Source: Macrostomum hystrix
Lineage: Eukaryota; Platyhelminthes; Macrostomidae
Reading direction: 5' to 3'
NCBI GenBank assembly: GCA_950097015.1
Contig: CATNEN010000038.1
Span: forward strand, 4,261,001-4,325,000
DNA: 64,000 bases
In this document: positions 57,401 to 64,000 of the stretch, one piece after another
Position numbering within the stretch: position 1 is the first letter of the stretch
Layout of the letters: each line of letters begins with the position of its first letter
The notes under the pieces: generated by a model
Database searches by the model: none
What the model saw: the letters and a program-made list of their open reading frames with translations, nothing else
What the model was told of the DNA's origin: nothing
Translations under genes and position numbers: made by a program

Positions 57401-58461
57401 TATCCTCTTATTGCATATGCATATATTGTTTAACTTGGCCAGATAGGCTGCTTTCCTTCCAAAATTGGTAGCGTTCTCACGAGTGTCCGAGCGGCAAGAC
57501 ACTTCTTCCTCTCCTTACTTACTCACAACTGTCTGGCTCTCTGGTTTGTTCCCAGTCTTTCAAGGCTTCCAATGGACTGAAGTTGCCCAACTTTGCACAC
57601 AGTGCTATTCCACCAATCAGGATTTTACCCTCAGCTCTTTAGTTTTACACTCTACTACGGCTTTTTATAACTATCTCCTTCTTTATTCTTTCGAATGTTC
57701 ACCAACTTGTGTATTATCACAGACCTGCTTTTCTCCTTCTCTCTAAAATAATTGAATTCAAACACTTTGAGATTTATTCTCCTTTGTTTTCTCAGAACTG
57801 GGCACGGGGCACCGGTTAAGTTTTCGAGGGCTAAAATGCGCTTGTATTTATACTAAGAATTGAGGTGGATGACAAAGCATAGTAAAACAAAGACAAAAAG
57901 ATCGAGGAAAACATTTGGCGGTAATTCAAGTTAGCAATATACGATAAATTTGGGCCTGCCTCATATTCAACAAATATTGTTGCATGTATTATAAAATTAA
58001 AACAAACTATACTTAAAAAACTAAATTTTAAGAAGCTAAATGTGACATACTTTAGGATCAGGAACATTGTACAGTTATTTTTACAGCTATAACTGTTTTA
58101 GTCCAATTTTTAACACTTTGATGGCTTGAATTATAACTAGCTTATCATTTACTACAATTGTGTAATTGTGTAAATATAATACTTATACAGATAATATTAT
58201 GTGTGTAATACCGCTAACACAAAGGGTGGGTTGCCAAAGTACTTCATTGAAATAATATTTATGGAAAGCATATTATATACTGACCTGAATTTCCTTAACA
58301 TATTTCCTTGGAATAAATCCTGCTTCATCATTCAAACAGCCAAAGTACCAATTCTCATCAACAGGCTGAATAACTATCAGTACATCGTTTTGTTTAAAGC
58401 CCAGTGAATTTTCAGCAGATTTTTTAAAATCATGGATAGCCCGACACATTCCAGTTGACAT
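45420..58461 (-). CDS. NCKIPSD: NCK-interacting protein with SH3 domain (SPIN90/WISH/DIP), Arp2/3 activator
   Basis: Exons, 5' to 3' on the minus strand, are 58461-58285, 48812-48709, 48532-47932, 47842-47713, 47058-46741, 46649-46383, 46283-46111 and 45593-45420. All are GT-AG with matching phases, giving 647 residues (human about 720). SPIN90 family proteins bind Arp2/3 and start linear actin filaments without a pre-existing one. An N-terminal SH3 domain (residues 1-58: MCRAIHDF, ENWYFGCL, AGFIPRKYV) fills exon 1. Next come DIDYMIKTVNACIG and LKKLIKHRDALMAELK, matching the post-SH3 helices. A glutamine/proline-rich linker follows. The Arp2/3-binding helical-repeat domain runs to the end and includes PPHNSVLQFMIDLF and TVAIFYSNDVRVLLDI. 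Intron 1 carries an 8.9-kb gypsy element inserted in the same transcriptional direction. Confidence 0.92.
45905..46005. repeat. 36-bp repeat carrying CRE (TGACGTCA) sites in a SPIN90 intron
   Basis: Three units of TGACGTCAGTAGCTATATTTAG plus AAACAAACCATAAG-like sequence. Full palindromic CREs lie at 45922-45929 and 45958-45965, with a variant TGATGTCA at 45994-46001. A diverged unit lies just upstream. CREB/ATF factors bind this motif; function here is inferred only. Confidence 0.7.
47150..47580. repeat. Minisatellite, 28-bp unit, in a SPIN90 intron
   Basis: About 15 units of TTTGATGTGCCGCTACTATCC with TTTCTTTG. It fills most of the intron 47059-47712. Confidence 0.95.
48813..49041. other. 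SPIN90 intron 1, 3' part
   Basis: Ordinary AT-rich intron sequence, ending at the 4-bp target duplication TATT (49038-49041) of the gypsy element. Confidence 0.7.
49042..49841 (-). repeat. 3' LTR of gypsy element B
   Basis: 800 bp, the same as 57164-57963. Contains TTGTCGTAGG three times at 43-bp spacing near its U5 end (plus-strand 49041, 49084, 49127). Confidence 0.95.
49842..49860 (-). promoter_or_regulatory. Polypurine tract of gypsy element B
   Basis: On the minus strand ATAGGGGAAGCCAGT directly precedes the 3' LTR. It is short and interrupted by pyrimidines, but is in the required place for plus-strand priming. Confidence 0.55.
49877..49990. repeat. Direct repeat of about 52 bp between ORF3 and the 3' LTR
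   Basis: ACGCGTGACAAAATTTA...TATCAGGCACACA occurs twice in tandem, and the start ACGCGTGACAAAA a third time. It lies in the element's 3' untranslated part. Confidence 0.8.
50020..51192 (-). CDS. Gypsy element B third ORF, 390-residue glutamine-rich protein of unknown function
   Basis: It begins at ATG 51192, 262 bp after the pol stop, and ends with TAA near the 3' LTR. The N-terminal 90 residues are acidic (FEKLLEAVTVDFSDNENTE). The middle is basic, with NKKRLPSSR and a doubled motif (RRWIAPKPS, then GRHIAPKAIK). Residues about 195-265 are almost only Q, P and S. The last 110 form a likely folded domain rich in R, Y and W (YTRLIRHMKGYVLDAGLY, FARGYCITAWKRAVHYARR). There is no signal peptide or transmembrane segment, so it is not an envelope protein. 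I recognise no family. Basic and Q-rich parts suggest a nuclear or RNA-binding accessory protein, which is only inference. Confidence 0.75.
   Translation of the reverse strand: MEQDQEAISASEFEKLLEAVTVDFSDNENTEPDRVEQENGAGNGEDDIIQAIIDEPEGLEAPLRQRTQPSMVGQQPRVNTQKRAATTMQDETANKKRLPSSRLPVYLDATTRLNLLQQQSIAPVAAMEAVQAKPSEAARVTKAIEAPSQEPGRRAAGRRWIAPKPSPQPRPPPKGRHIAPKAIKVPIQYQYRTDLQQQPQSSQPQSSQQQQPQPQPQPPPQPSRKQPQPQQSQQPQPPQQQQPLQQERQFQQSPQPQPNSDTEEDIEMEPAESQEEFARAMAEIPKAQHEHYTRLIRHMKGYVLDAGLYNNDRRYPQRAAIYSAMRVLCDKFARGYCITAWKRAVHYARRVINRSPLPVNRIPLNIELRWMASTVGWPRNERLPTECYFS
51255..51335 (-). promoter_or_regulatory. Possible internal promoter of ORF3
   Basis: On the minus strand TATATAAA (51262-51255) lies 63 bp before the ORF3 ATG, preceded by two CCAAT boxes (inverse ATTGG at 51301-51305 and 51331-51335). 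Spacing is that of a normal polymerase II promoter. This would allow ORF3 to be made from its own mRNA. Confidence 0.45.
51455..56203 (-). CDS. pol: Gypsy element B pol: protease, RT, RNase H, integrase
   Basis: The frame is open from the frameshift site at 56203 to 51455, about 1,580 codons; there is no ATG near its start, as expected for a frameshift product. An N-terminal alanine/serine/proline repeat comes first. Then come retropepsin (FILDTGARNSFLS), RT (IVSDFRVLNSKVNYVPYPLP, SSLDLNSGYWQV, active site SYIDDIVTYS at about 54365), RNase H (VLDTDASDSRIGAVLSQ, ARTDHKAIIWLL) and integrase. The integrase has an HHCC finger (LAGHLGRDKTIQRVR, then CIPCLESK) and DDE residues in LHVDFIGPL, HTDNGKAFAS and NGLVERFNKQ. 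The C-terminus is acidic, ending RRQIRPPARF. All catalytic residues are present, so it may be active. Confidence 0.93.
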   Translation of the reverse strand, partial: GKLNIEGRESRPRPSSKSRFEPQASKNRRYQAQSSNLRNAQKQSSYPASAPSASAPIASAPSASAPFALAPSALAPSASAPIASAPSASAPIALAPAASVSATIASAPCMSILEEPASEVSAPRSAAATSGKYSRTRENKRKVFVYNSKLELIKPEGFEAVIVGKFKNQEINFILDTGARNSFLSKSIWSKLLKPEQIRSTDKRVSTFDGTRVQLEGESCIPVRFGDIQIEIEFLLCGHESDNILGMEFFLGHCDSIHLAKGMLILNEGASIPMQFTHLPVKVCRVYTQEKVVIPANSALRIPVRLARDAECNFGTPMTVSMIGEGVKAKELTVEMAPTLVTMREGSAIVEIVNNNSVEVKLSKSTLVGLAKPVKASELKYFEAEKEVVSQPTGRVNQTQTVEDAWIHEVKIGQDLTDDQRKSVIELMKEHREAFSQNELDMGLTHLITHEISLKDETPVRIPTRRIPPHLQKQVDTQLDDMLAKNLIRPSYSTYSTPLVIVPKKDGSIRIVSDFRVLNSKVNYVPYPLPNIHQTFTYLSGSQYFSSLDLNSGYWQVPIKEEHKFMTAFSTLTRGQFEYEVMAQGLSNAPGTFQRLMNLVLLGIQHQFAMSYIDDIVTYSKNFNDHLSHLKEVFKRLIIAGLKLRPKKCNLFHRELKYLGHVISTEGIRTDETKIEAIKTWPKPKDVKELRSFLGLCNYYSRFIKNYAEAAHPLFQLTRKGIKNFQERWSKEHDEAFESLKNRMMSTEVLAYPEFVDDEKVKMVLDTDASDSRIGAVLSQIQSDGIERPIAYFSRAMKESEKRYPITRKELLALVDAMRHFRFYLLGKKFLARTDHKAIIWLLRQTEAQGILGRWVERLNEFSFDIEHRSGAKNQNADSLSRRPADVPEAEQVIEPIVQSCSVMEESGQEVKANDSLYSLTQPQTALSEGEKKTLDPNSRIQSTISGQGEVRIPSELEHDSSIPLPSPVPEEFNPIESEDMLQATSSKCEKLLTDFLPSPLKREQIIASQRDDPVIKVLIEWKKSGENNPQLPEIVSPELKKMRKFFEDMKVENEMLIISEDDSWKVVLPQSLDKLVLSDLHDSPLAGHLGRDKTIQRVRQRFWRPGLVKAVEAHIAECIPCLESKRGNPIQAPVQSFPISEPFHRLHVDFIGPLSKESKRGHKYVLTIVDSTTRYPFAFPTRNQKSDTVIKILQERIFAEYGQCQWLHTDNGKAFASKQFKAFCEMYNVKHTFTTPYHAQSNGLVERFNKQIKSIVTCLIEKDHSDWDLMIPAALVAVRTSVNKTTGFTPHYLLFGREAVMPVDSEISQPKSFASYPSYVTEHAERLKIANDIVRRKMEKVVSKRQESAQNSKLPKTVPVGSLVLINNPQLDSEESHKFHRKKRAAFRVIEQISDVVFRVQKEEQGQLVGNVMIVHRDNITIVPNSTQEELIRGSQAAPEKKAKKTEVKVRGSQPKEKGRSVLTDEVESEEEEDRLEWQCHFRRNPSEINGEDLELGAEIEVEDESHTEPEATSSEEESESEGTAEGLATATSEGGMYIAQNEEREGVTSRPRRQIRPPARFEGYLQRLATVFSILGNLQI
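55915..56065. repeat. Coding minisatellite in the pol N-terminus
   Basis: 15- to 18-bp units of GCTGACGCAGATGGT and GCTGACGCAATGGGT encode a repeated Ser/Ala-Pro motif (SAPxA) on the minus strand, between the frameshift site and protease. Length likely varies between copies of the element. Confidence 0.85.
56130..56203 (-). promoter_or_regulatory. Predicted -1 ribosomal frameshift signal at the gag stop
   Basis: The slippery heptamer G GGA AAC (56203-56197) stands immediately before the gag TGA, and pol is in the -1 frame and open from that point. Eight bases on, GAGGG (56188-56184) pairs with CCCTC (56164-56160). GAGGCC in the enclosed loop (56174-56169) pairs with GGCCTC (56135-56130), forming an H-type pseudoknot. 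Confidence 0.75.
56194..57093 (-). CDS. gag: Gypsy element B gag (capsid and nucleocapsid)
   Basis: 299 codons from ATG 57093 to TGA 56194. Typical gypsy capsid helices are seen (DIRIWLKAFDQRC, EELKERLVERFG, FREEFRGRMQGRNEPVDSFA, VEQFIKGARIPSDTREKLIF). A coiled, charged linker is followed by one CCHC zinc knuckle, CFNCNKVGHIAKYC. The protein packages element RNA into particles. The reading frame is intact. Confidence 0.93.
   Translation of the reverse strand: MAAGINDAIGLLAEELRNRLELGPMRHVKIQKYTPSQDIRIWLKAFDQRCDNEGLEQDEHRKNELLANLDLATAFAAVQRLNLPEDLTYEELKERLVERFGRLGSSAEFREEFRGRMQGRNEPVDSFADALIELSAQAFPNMNAEQREEEVVEQFIKGARIPSDTREKLIFAQPASLQEARRMLRRIEAAWHMSHKNGVRVVKDEQVDEDRNKKMEETIERQKYEINKQKKLIEDLIQERRKAECQRVTPQPLMQPKTYLKPQQQSRPPPTCFNCNKVGHIAKYCKSSQQQQQYRYQGN
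57148..57160 (-). promoter_or_regulatory. Primer-binding site of gypsy element B, tRNA-Leu type
   Basis: The minus strand reads TGGTGGCAGCGGT three bases after the 5' LTR. Its complement ACCGCTGCCACCA equals the 3' end of a eukaryotic tRNA-Leu with CCA, from my memory of those tRNAs. Confidence 0.65.
57164..57963 (-). repeat. 5' LTR of gypsy element B
   Basis: 800 bp, TG...CA. On the minus strand TATAAATA (57852-57845) could serve as TATA box, with AATAAA motifs (inverse TTTATT near 57685 and 57770) further on. Confidence 0.95.
57968..58284. other. SPIN90 intron 1, 5' part
   Basis: AT-rich intron sequence following the donor GTCAGT at 58284. No feature seen. Confidence 0.7.
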
Positions 58462-59889
58462 ACTTTTTGGGCTTTTAAATTCTTATCTTTTGTTCGAAAG
58501 CTAAAGCTAAAGCGAAAGCTAAAATGCCTTTTTATTTTTAATGTAAAGCTAAACTTTTTAAATAGTTCTACAATGTGGTTTTTGTTAACTGTAGTTTTTA
58601 ATGAGCATTTGTGTAATGTATTAGTAAAATTCCAATTTTTATATATGTAAAAATAAGACCCTACTAAAAGCTCAATATTTTCTAAGAAAAGACTTCGGTT
58701 TAAAAGGCTGCGTAATCAAAGTTAAACCCTTTTTGCGGTTTAGTTTTGCGTTAATACCGGCGAGGGCAGGCGCGCACCCGGCGCTTCGTCGACTGCCTGC
58801 TAGCAGACGCCCGCGGCAGTTGAGTTGACGTAATACAAGTAGATAAATGTATAAATATGTTCAATCTTGTTTGCCTTAGTAACTACGAGTAATAAAAATA
58901 GACTGTGCTTGTATTCTTGGGAGTATTGGGAGTCTTGGGAGGATCGAAGACGTACTATATAATAGTTAAAGAATTACCGCAAATATAAGACTGTAAATTG
59001 GAATTCAACTTCCAAATGCAATATCAGTACATGGCAGTATATCAGTATATCAGTACTTAAGATATTTCCTATGTTTGACATACGAGACGTCAGTAAAAAT
59101 ATCACTATATCAGCTTTCTCTTTCAACAAATGCTATTGCCCTCTAGATCTTGTAAATATATTTTGTGATATTTGGTATATTAGTTTATTACCGCCAGACT
59201 CGGGGTGTCGTATGGCTTTAAGAATAAATATTGTGCCTGCCTGGATCGAGGTCCTACTGCTAGCTATTTGTTATATAGCTTTACTTTTTTATTTTGAAGC
59301 TCAATACAGGGCGTTATTGCTGGAACTCTGTACTGGTAAAACAATTGTGCATATTACCGTATTCTATACGGCACCATATAGTCACAGTGAACACGTTCAT
59401 TTGAGTCAAGGCAGAAGCGCAGAGAATTTACGAACCGAATATAAAACTTACTGAATCGATTGCACTTCTAACGCGATAATTTTGGCCAAAAAATGTTCCA
59501 CATAAAGTATTCTCAGCAGAAGCTCTGAGGCAGTATCAAACTTAGCTTGCTAACATGCGTGTTTACTATATTATACTGCACTGCATGTGAATATTTATAG
59601 AGCTGTAAAAAATTACTTCTGCATATTGACTGCTTTAAGCTCCAGAATACTGTAATTCGATCCACAATGCGCTTAAAACTGCATAGAGCTGTACGAGTAA
59701 CTTCATTTTCATGATTAATGAGCACGGCAATTTCAGCTTCTTGTTGCCAAATGCGATTGCAATGTTGTTACATTAAATGTACTAGAGCACCTGCAATTAA
59801 GATTCATTACATTAATGCTTTATTATTGCCAAAAAAAGAATTTTCAGTGAGAAGTTTGGCAAGAAAGTTCAAAATACGAGTATTTTAGA
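58462..59889. other. SPIN90 5' flank and AT-rich intergenic DNA
   Basis: Mostly AT-rich. A compact GC-rich patch at about 58755-58820 (GGCGAGGGCAGGCGCGCACC, GACGCCCGCGGCAG, then TTGACGTAA, a CRE-like half site) lies about 300 bp upstream of the SPIN90 ATG and may be its promoter. A 127-codon open frame at 59071-59454 has one hydrophobic stretch but no family and AT-rich codons; I do not call it a gene. Confidence 0.4.
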
Positions 59890-60875
59890 GACCCAGGATC
59901 AGGAAGGTTTAAGAGAGGGGAGAGAGGATCTGAAAGGTTTAGGTGGAAGAGGATCTGAAAGGTTTAGGAGGAAGAGGATCTGAAAGGTTTAGGAGGAAGA
60001 GGATCGGGAAGGTTTAGGAGGAAGAGGATCGGGAGGTTTGGGAGAGGGGATCGGGAAGGTTTGGGAGGAACAGGATCGGGAGGTTTGGGAGAGGGGATCG
60101 GGAAGGTTTGGGAGAGAGGAGAGAGGATCGGGAAGGTTTGGGAGGAAGAGGATCGGGTGGTTTGGGATAGTGGATCGGGAAGGTTTAGGAGGAAGAGGAT
60201 CGGGAAGGTTTGAGAGAGAGGAGAGAGGATCGGGAAGGTTTGGGAGGAAGAGGATCGGGTGGTTTGGGATAGTGGATCGGGAAGGTTAGGGAGAGGGGAT
60301 CGGGAAGGTTTGGAAGGAAGAGGACCGGGAAGGTTTGGAAGGAAGGAAGAGGATCGGGAAGTTTGGAAGGAAGAGGATCGGGAGGTTTGGGATAGTGGAT
60401 CGGGAAGGTTAGGGAGAGGGGATCGGGAAGGTTTGGAAGGAAGAGGACCGGGAAGGTTTGGAAGGAAGAGGATCGGGAGGTTTGGAAGGAAGAGGATCGG
60501 GAGGTTTGGGATAGTGGATCGGGAAGGTTAGGGAGAGGGGATCGGGAAGGTTTGGAAGGAAGAGGATCGGGAAGGTTTGGAAGGAAGAGGACCGGGAAGG
60601 TTTGGAAGGAAGAGGATCGGGAAGGTTTGGAAGGAAGAGGATCGGGAGGTTTGGGATAGTGGATCGGGAAGGTTAGGGAGAGGGGATCGGGAAGGTTTGG
60701 AAGGAAGAGGATCGGGAGGTTTGGAAGGAAGAGGATCGGGAGGTTTGGGAGAGCGGATCGGGAGGTTTGGGAGAGCGGATCGGGAGGTTTGGGAGAGCGG
60801 ATCGGGAGGTTTGGGAGAGCGGATCGGGAGGTTTGGGAGAGCGGATCGGGAGGTTTGGGAGGAAGCGGATCTGGG
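59890..60875. repeat. Minisatellite, about 24-25 bp G-rich unit, about 40 copies
   Basis: GAGGATCGGGAAGGTTTGG and variants (GATCGGGAGGTTTGGGAGAG). The last part (60740-60850) is a homogeneous block with regularly spaced GGG runs, the pattern needed for G-quadruplexes. Confidence 0.95.
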
Positions 60876-61395
60876 AATATGTGAGACATGGATTAGATGA
60901 TCCTGTTTCCCAGCTTTATCTTTGTCTCGTGAAGGATTTGACTGGATTTTGGAACAAGGAGTTAGGGGCGATGAGTCACTGTGTGTGTGGGCGGCCCAGT
61001 CTGTTATTTACGAACACGGAGGACTGGTTGACTGAGAGTACTTTAAGCGGAGACAGACGCGGAGGTTGGGTTGAAAAATGATCTGAGCATCGGATGACTG
61101 TCAAGGCCAACTGAAGCAATAAGGAAATTTCGACCATGACTCATCAAATCATCTTGGGCGGCCAAGACGCGGGATTTAAAAACAGACTCGCAGAATAAGA
61201 GAGCAAGTACTGAGTACTGAGGCGTTAGATTCAAGGACCTCTATTGCGAGAAGTACTCGTAGTATTCTCGATTCAGACTTCGAATCCAGAAAGATTTAGA
61301 AAATGCTTCTTATTTTGCTTAACACAAGGTTATTATATAATACTTGTGACTTACAACTTGTCATAAAAGAAATGACACCAAATACCAGTTGGGCC
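60876..61395. other. Intergenic DNA, nothing recognised
   Basis: Unique sequence. Open frames on both strands are short and unlike any family I know. Confidence 0.5.
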
Positions 61396-61650
61396 ACTGA
61401 TGTGCAGCAGACAGCACAGCCGAAGCTTTTACTGTGTAGAAGGCTGCGTACGGCTGTTCAGTCCATGGACTGGGGGACGCAACACCCACGTCCCACCCTC
61501 AATTATCCCAGTTCCCAGCTAATGCTGTTACAAATTTAACAGCTAGATGAACTGAAGCTAGAGAAGACAAATGATTCCAATAGAGTAGGGAATCGAACCC
61601 CCGACCTACGAGTCATGTGTGAGTCCAGCGCGCGAAACACTAAGAATGCT
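61396..61650 (-). mobile_element. tRNA-derived SINE, third, older copy
   Basis: Reverse of the SINE body at 20304-20612: GTCCATGGACTGGGGGA, AATTATCCCAG, CAGCTAGATGAACTGAAGC and the B box region GGAATCGAACCCCCGACC. The A box is eroded and about 30 bp of the body is deleted. Confidence 0.75.
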
Positions 61651-62464
61651 ATCGTAAATTTTGGCTAGGATCAGGAATCGAACTTCACCGCTTAGAAGCG
61701 TAAATTCAGTCAAGGTCTGCTTTTTCTCAAGTTTTTGTCGGGTTTTTATTGCCTTAGGAAGAGGGCTAATTTCCTAATTAGGAAATCAGGACGACCAGCT
61801 CTGTTTTACATGTTTATCCACCGCCCACGCATTTTCTCCACACACTTGCCTTTAAAAATTCTGATTTTGATAAAAATGCGCAATAATATTCACACTCATA
61901 CAGTCCCAATGAAGTACAATTAATGCAAGGACTGTGATTTAGAACAGCACAGAATGTAAATACGGTAAATACGGGAAACCTGCTCAGTCTGCATCTGCAA
62001 CAACAGTAATTAACCCGCCACTAATCACGGTAGAACAGCGTGTCAGTTCGAGACGAAAAAGAGGCTAAAACACTGAAGCTTGTGTTATTTGGCTTGCAAG
62101 CACAGAAATAGCTGAGGCAGAAAGTGCCAGAGACAGACATTGCACTTGACGAACCCACCGGTAAAGCTGACCCAATGTGAGTCCGCGATAAAGTGTTTGT
62201 GGGGAGGACTTGACTGGACTATAAAAAATCAGTTTCATCTGTTTATTAAGAAAATATTTATAGCTCATGACCTCTAAAAGATCCTCGAATGGGAAGGGAC
62301 TGAAGCTGTTTTTCATCATTGATTTTGATTTTGATCAAATCTTGCATTATCCACTTTCCACTAATTTTCTACAGTAGTTCTCAGGCTTACCCGCGAACCT
62401 CCAATGTGGGGGTGGGAGCGAAAATCAATACAAGAGTAAAAAATAGACTGTAGATTTTCCCTCC
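61651..62464. other. Intergenic DNA, nothing recognised
   Basis: No repeat or gene seen. A short 62-codon frame at 61735 is unsupported. Confidence 0.5.
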
Positions 62465-63195
62465 ATGTTTTTTACAATATTCTTGCTTTGCCGTCAACTC
62501 TGTATCTCAAACTGTTTTTCTCGCTCTTCTCTCTCTGTTAGCAAGTCCGCACTCCGCAGACAGCCACCCCTGTCTGGGCCCGCCGCGCCCTGCCCCCAGA
62601 CCGACAACCCTCCATTTCCTCACTATCTCAGTGGCCCACATATTTTTATCACTTTTAAGTCTGCAGCCTTGCCAACCCCACCTCCGCCAGACAGGGCAGG
62701 CTTTTCTAAATCGTCTAGCCCAGAGCAACAACCCCACCCCAAGTCTGTCCCGCCAACCCCATAAGCTTATGCAAACCCTCATTAAAGTTGGGCCCCACAT
62801 GGCGGGCGTCTGCTATAAATCTACGCCTTTTGCACTAGCCGCAGTCGCGTGCGTTAGTTCCAGTCCAGGCAGGGACTCTACACTCCAGTCCACACGCGAG
62901 TCTACACTTTCGTCTGAAAATTGGAGCCTGTTTGTTTATCGCCGATTCGCCAGGTTTTTTATCTTCAATTTCATTTTGAGCTTGCTAGACTAGAAGACCA
63001 CATTAGCTAGTTCTCATTCTTTTCTCACGTTCTCTACTCAATCAACTCTGTACGCGGCCATCGCCCCGCTGTCTCTACAAGTCATAGCTAGTTTAGCCCT
63101 GGAATAAAAGTACAGTCTGCTCAGCAGACTCCAGACAGGTCAGACAGAAAAGACTGTCCAGTCAATTCTTGTTGCTTTGTGCCTCAGTCCAGGTA
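62465..63195 (+). promoter_or_regulatory. Possible promoter with 5' exon, or a solo LTR
   Basis: A GC-rich stretch (62540-62760) leads to TATAAAT (62814-62820). About 290 bp later there is AATAAA (63103-63108), then the splice-donor-like CAG|GTAAAG at 63192. TATA followed by a poly(A) signal within 300 bp is LTR-like; TATA followed by a donor suits a 5' UTR exon of a gene beyond the window. I could not find inverted ends or a target duplication. Confidence 0.3.
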
Positions 63196-63544
63196 AAGTA
63201 AGTAGAAGTATTTGCCTTGTTTTTTGCTGTCTCACTGATTGCGTCGCAGCTGCGCAATGACGAAGAGAATCGCAATTTGTGAAGATAGGATAATAAACAA
63301 TTGAAGCTCTCGTCAGACGGCTCAAATCCCTGAGACGTTAACCTTGCCTATGAACTGAAGATGTGAATTGAGCCTGATTTCATTTTAATTTTGGTTTCAA
63401 TCTCAAATAGGCAAGTTACCGACTCAAGGGATGTGGCCTCTGCATGATCAGCGCCCCTACACATGTGATCAGTTTATCCTCGGCCATGAAACATTACTCA
63501 GTGTGTCATGGTATTGCCAATCTGTTATTTGTTATCCGAGAGTT
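63196..63544. other. Unique non-coding DNA
   Basis: No feature recognised. If the donor at 63193 is real this is the start of an intron. Confidence 0.4.
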
Positions 63545-64000
63545 AATTGCTAACCCACAATTTCCTAAACTGCTAACCTACCATTTCCCAAACTGCAAAC
63601 CTACCATTTCCTAAACTGCTAACCTACCATTTCCTAAACTGCTAACCTACCATTTCTTAAACTGCTAACCTACCATTTCCCAAACTGCTAACCTGCCATT
63701 TACTAAACTGCTAACCTACCATTTCCTAAACTGCTAACCTACCATTTCCTAAACTGCTAACCTACCATTTCCTAAACTGCTAACCTACCATTTCTTAAAC
63801 TGCTAACCTACCATTTCCTAAACTGCTAACCTGCCATTTCTTAAACTGCTAACCTACCATTTCCCAAACTGCTAACCTGCCATTTCTTAAACTGCTAACC
63901 TGCCATTTCTTAAACTGCTAACCTGCCATTTCTTAAACTGCTAACCTGCCATTTCCTAAACTGCTAACCTGCCATTTCTTAAACTGCTAACCTGCCATTT
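63545..64000. repeat. Minisatellite, 23-bp unit, continues past the window
   Basis: About 20 units of CTGCTAACCTACCATTTCC plus TAAA. The variants CTGCCATTTC and TTCTTAAA become dominant toward the right end. Confidence 0.95.

Larger units (their letters stand above)
49042..57963 (-). mobile_element. Intact Ty3/gypsy element B with a third ORF, inside SPIN90 intron 1
   Basis: An 8,922-bp element with two 800-bp LTRs (TG...CA), flanked by TATT at 49038-49041 and 57964-57967. In coding direction it has the 5' LTR (57963-57164), primer site, gag, pol joined by a predicted -1 frameshift, a 390-codon third ORF, a polypurine tract and the 3' LTR (49841-49042). The LTRs show no differences where I compared them and all ORFs are open, so insertion is recent. 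Domain order PR-RT-RH-IN makes it Ty3/gypsy. Confidence 0.95.

Noticed and set aside
59071-59454. 127-codon ATG frame with a hydrophobic segment
   Set aside because: Lies in AT-rich intergenic DNA with AT-rich codons, no domain and no splice or promoter context. Cannot be told from chance.

Overview
The window looks like nuclear DNA of an invertebrate animal. It has split genes with GT-AG introns, GC-rich exons set in AT-rich flanks, LINE, Ty3/gypsy and tRNA-derived SINE elements, and about two dozen unrelated minisatellites. Gene content (ASCC2, NCKIPSD/SPIN90, a P450, an Ig-superfamily receptor and a small TSP1-like membrane protein) is generally metazoan. A lophotrochozoan, perhaps a free-living flatworm, is my guess, and nothing here proves the species.

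Layout. 1-16.5 kb: a very large inverted repeat (foldback-like) whose arms carry a 45-bp and a 48-bp minisatellite. The arms are almost identical except for array copy number. Its right arm is split by an 11-kb compound insertion flanked by a 12-bp target duplication. The insertion holds two related LINEs head to tail, the first interrupted by a 5'-truncated gypsy element. 16.5-20.3 kb: one more minisatellite, then AT-rich non-coding DNA and a SINE with perfect 11-bp target duplications. 20.8-22.9 kb: a three-exon gene for a small type I membrane protein. 25.5-30.8 kb: ASCC2 (first exon not found), with a SINE, a MITE-like element and two minisatellites in its introns. 35.1-37.3 kb: three-exon Ig-superfamily membrane protein. 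40.9-42.9 kb: two-exon cytochrome P450. 45.4-58.5 kb, minus strand: the complete NCKIPSD/SPIN90 gene (8 exons, 647 codons). Its 9.5-kb first intron contains an intact Ty3/gypsy element (49042-57963) with 800-bp LTRs, 4-bp target duplication, tRNA-Leu-type primer site, gag, pol and a third reading frame of unknown function. 58.5-64 kb: AT-rich DNA, a G-rich minisatellite, an old SINE, a possible promoter or LTR, and a 23-bp array running off the end.

The genes do not form an evident pathway. ASCC2 acts in ribosome quality control and alkylation repair, SPIN90 in Arp2/3 actin nucleation, and P450 in oxidation at the ER. The two membrane proteins both end in class I PDZ-ligand tails. Every exon chain given was checked for phase continuity, and each sums to a whole number of codons. 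The most novel-looking items are the third ORF of the intact gypsy element, with its own TATA/CCAAT-like promoter; its predicted -1 frameshift signal (GGGAAAC plus pseudoknot) at the gag stop; the repeated primer-site-like units inside its LTR; and the minisatellite-armed foldback structure.
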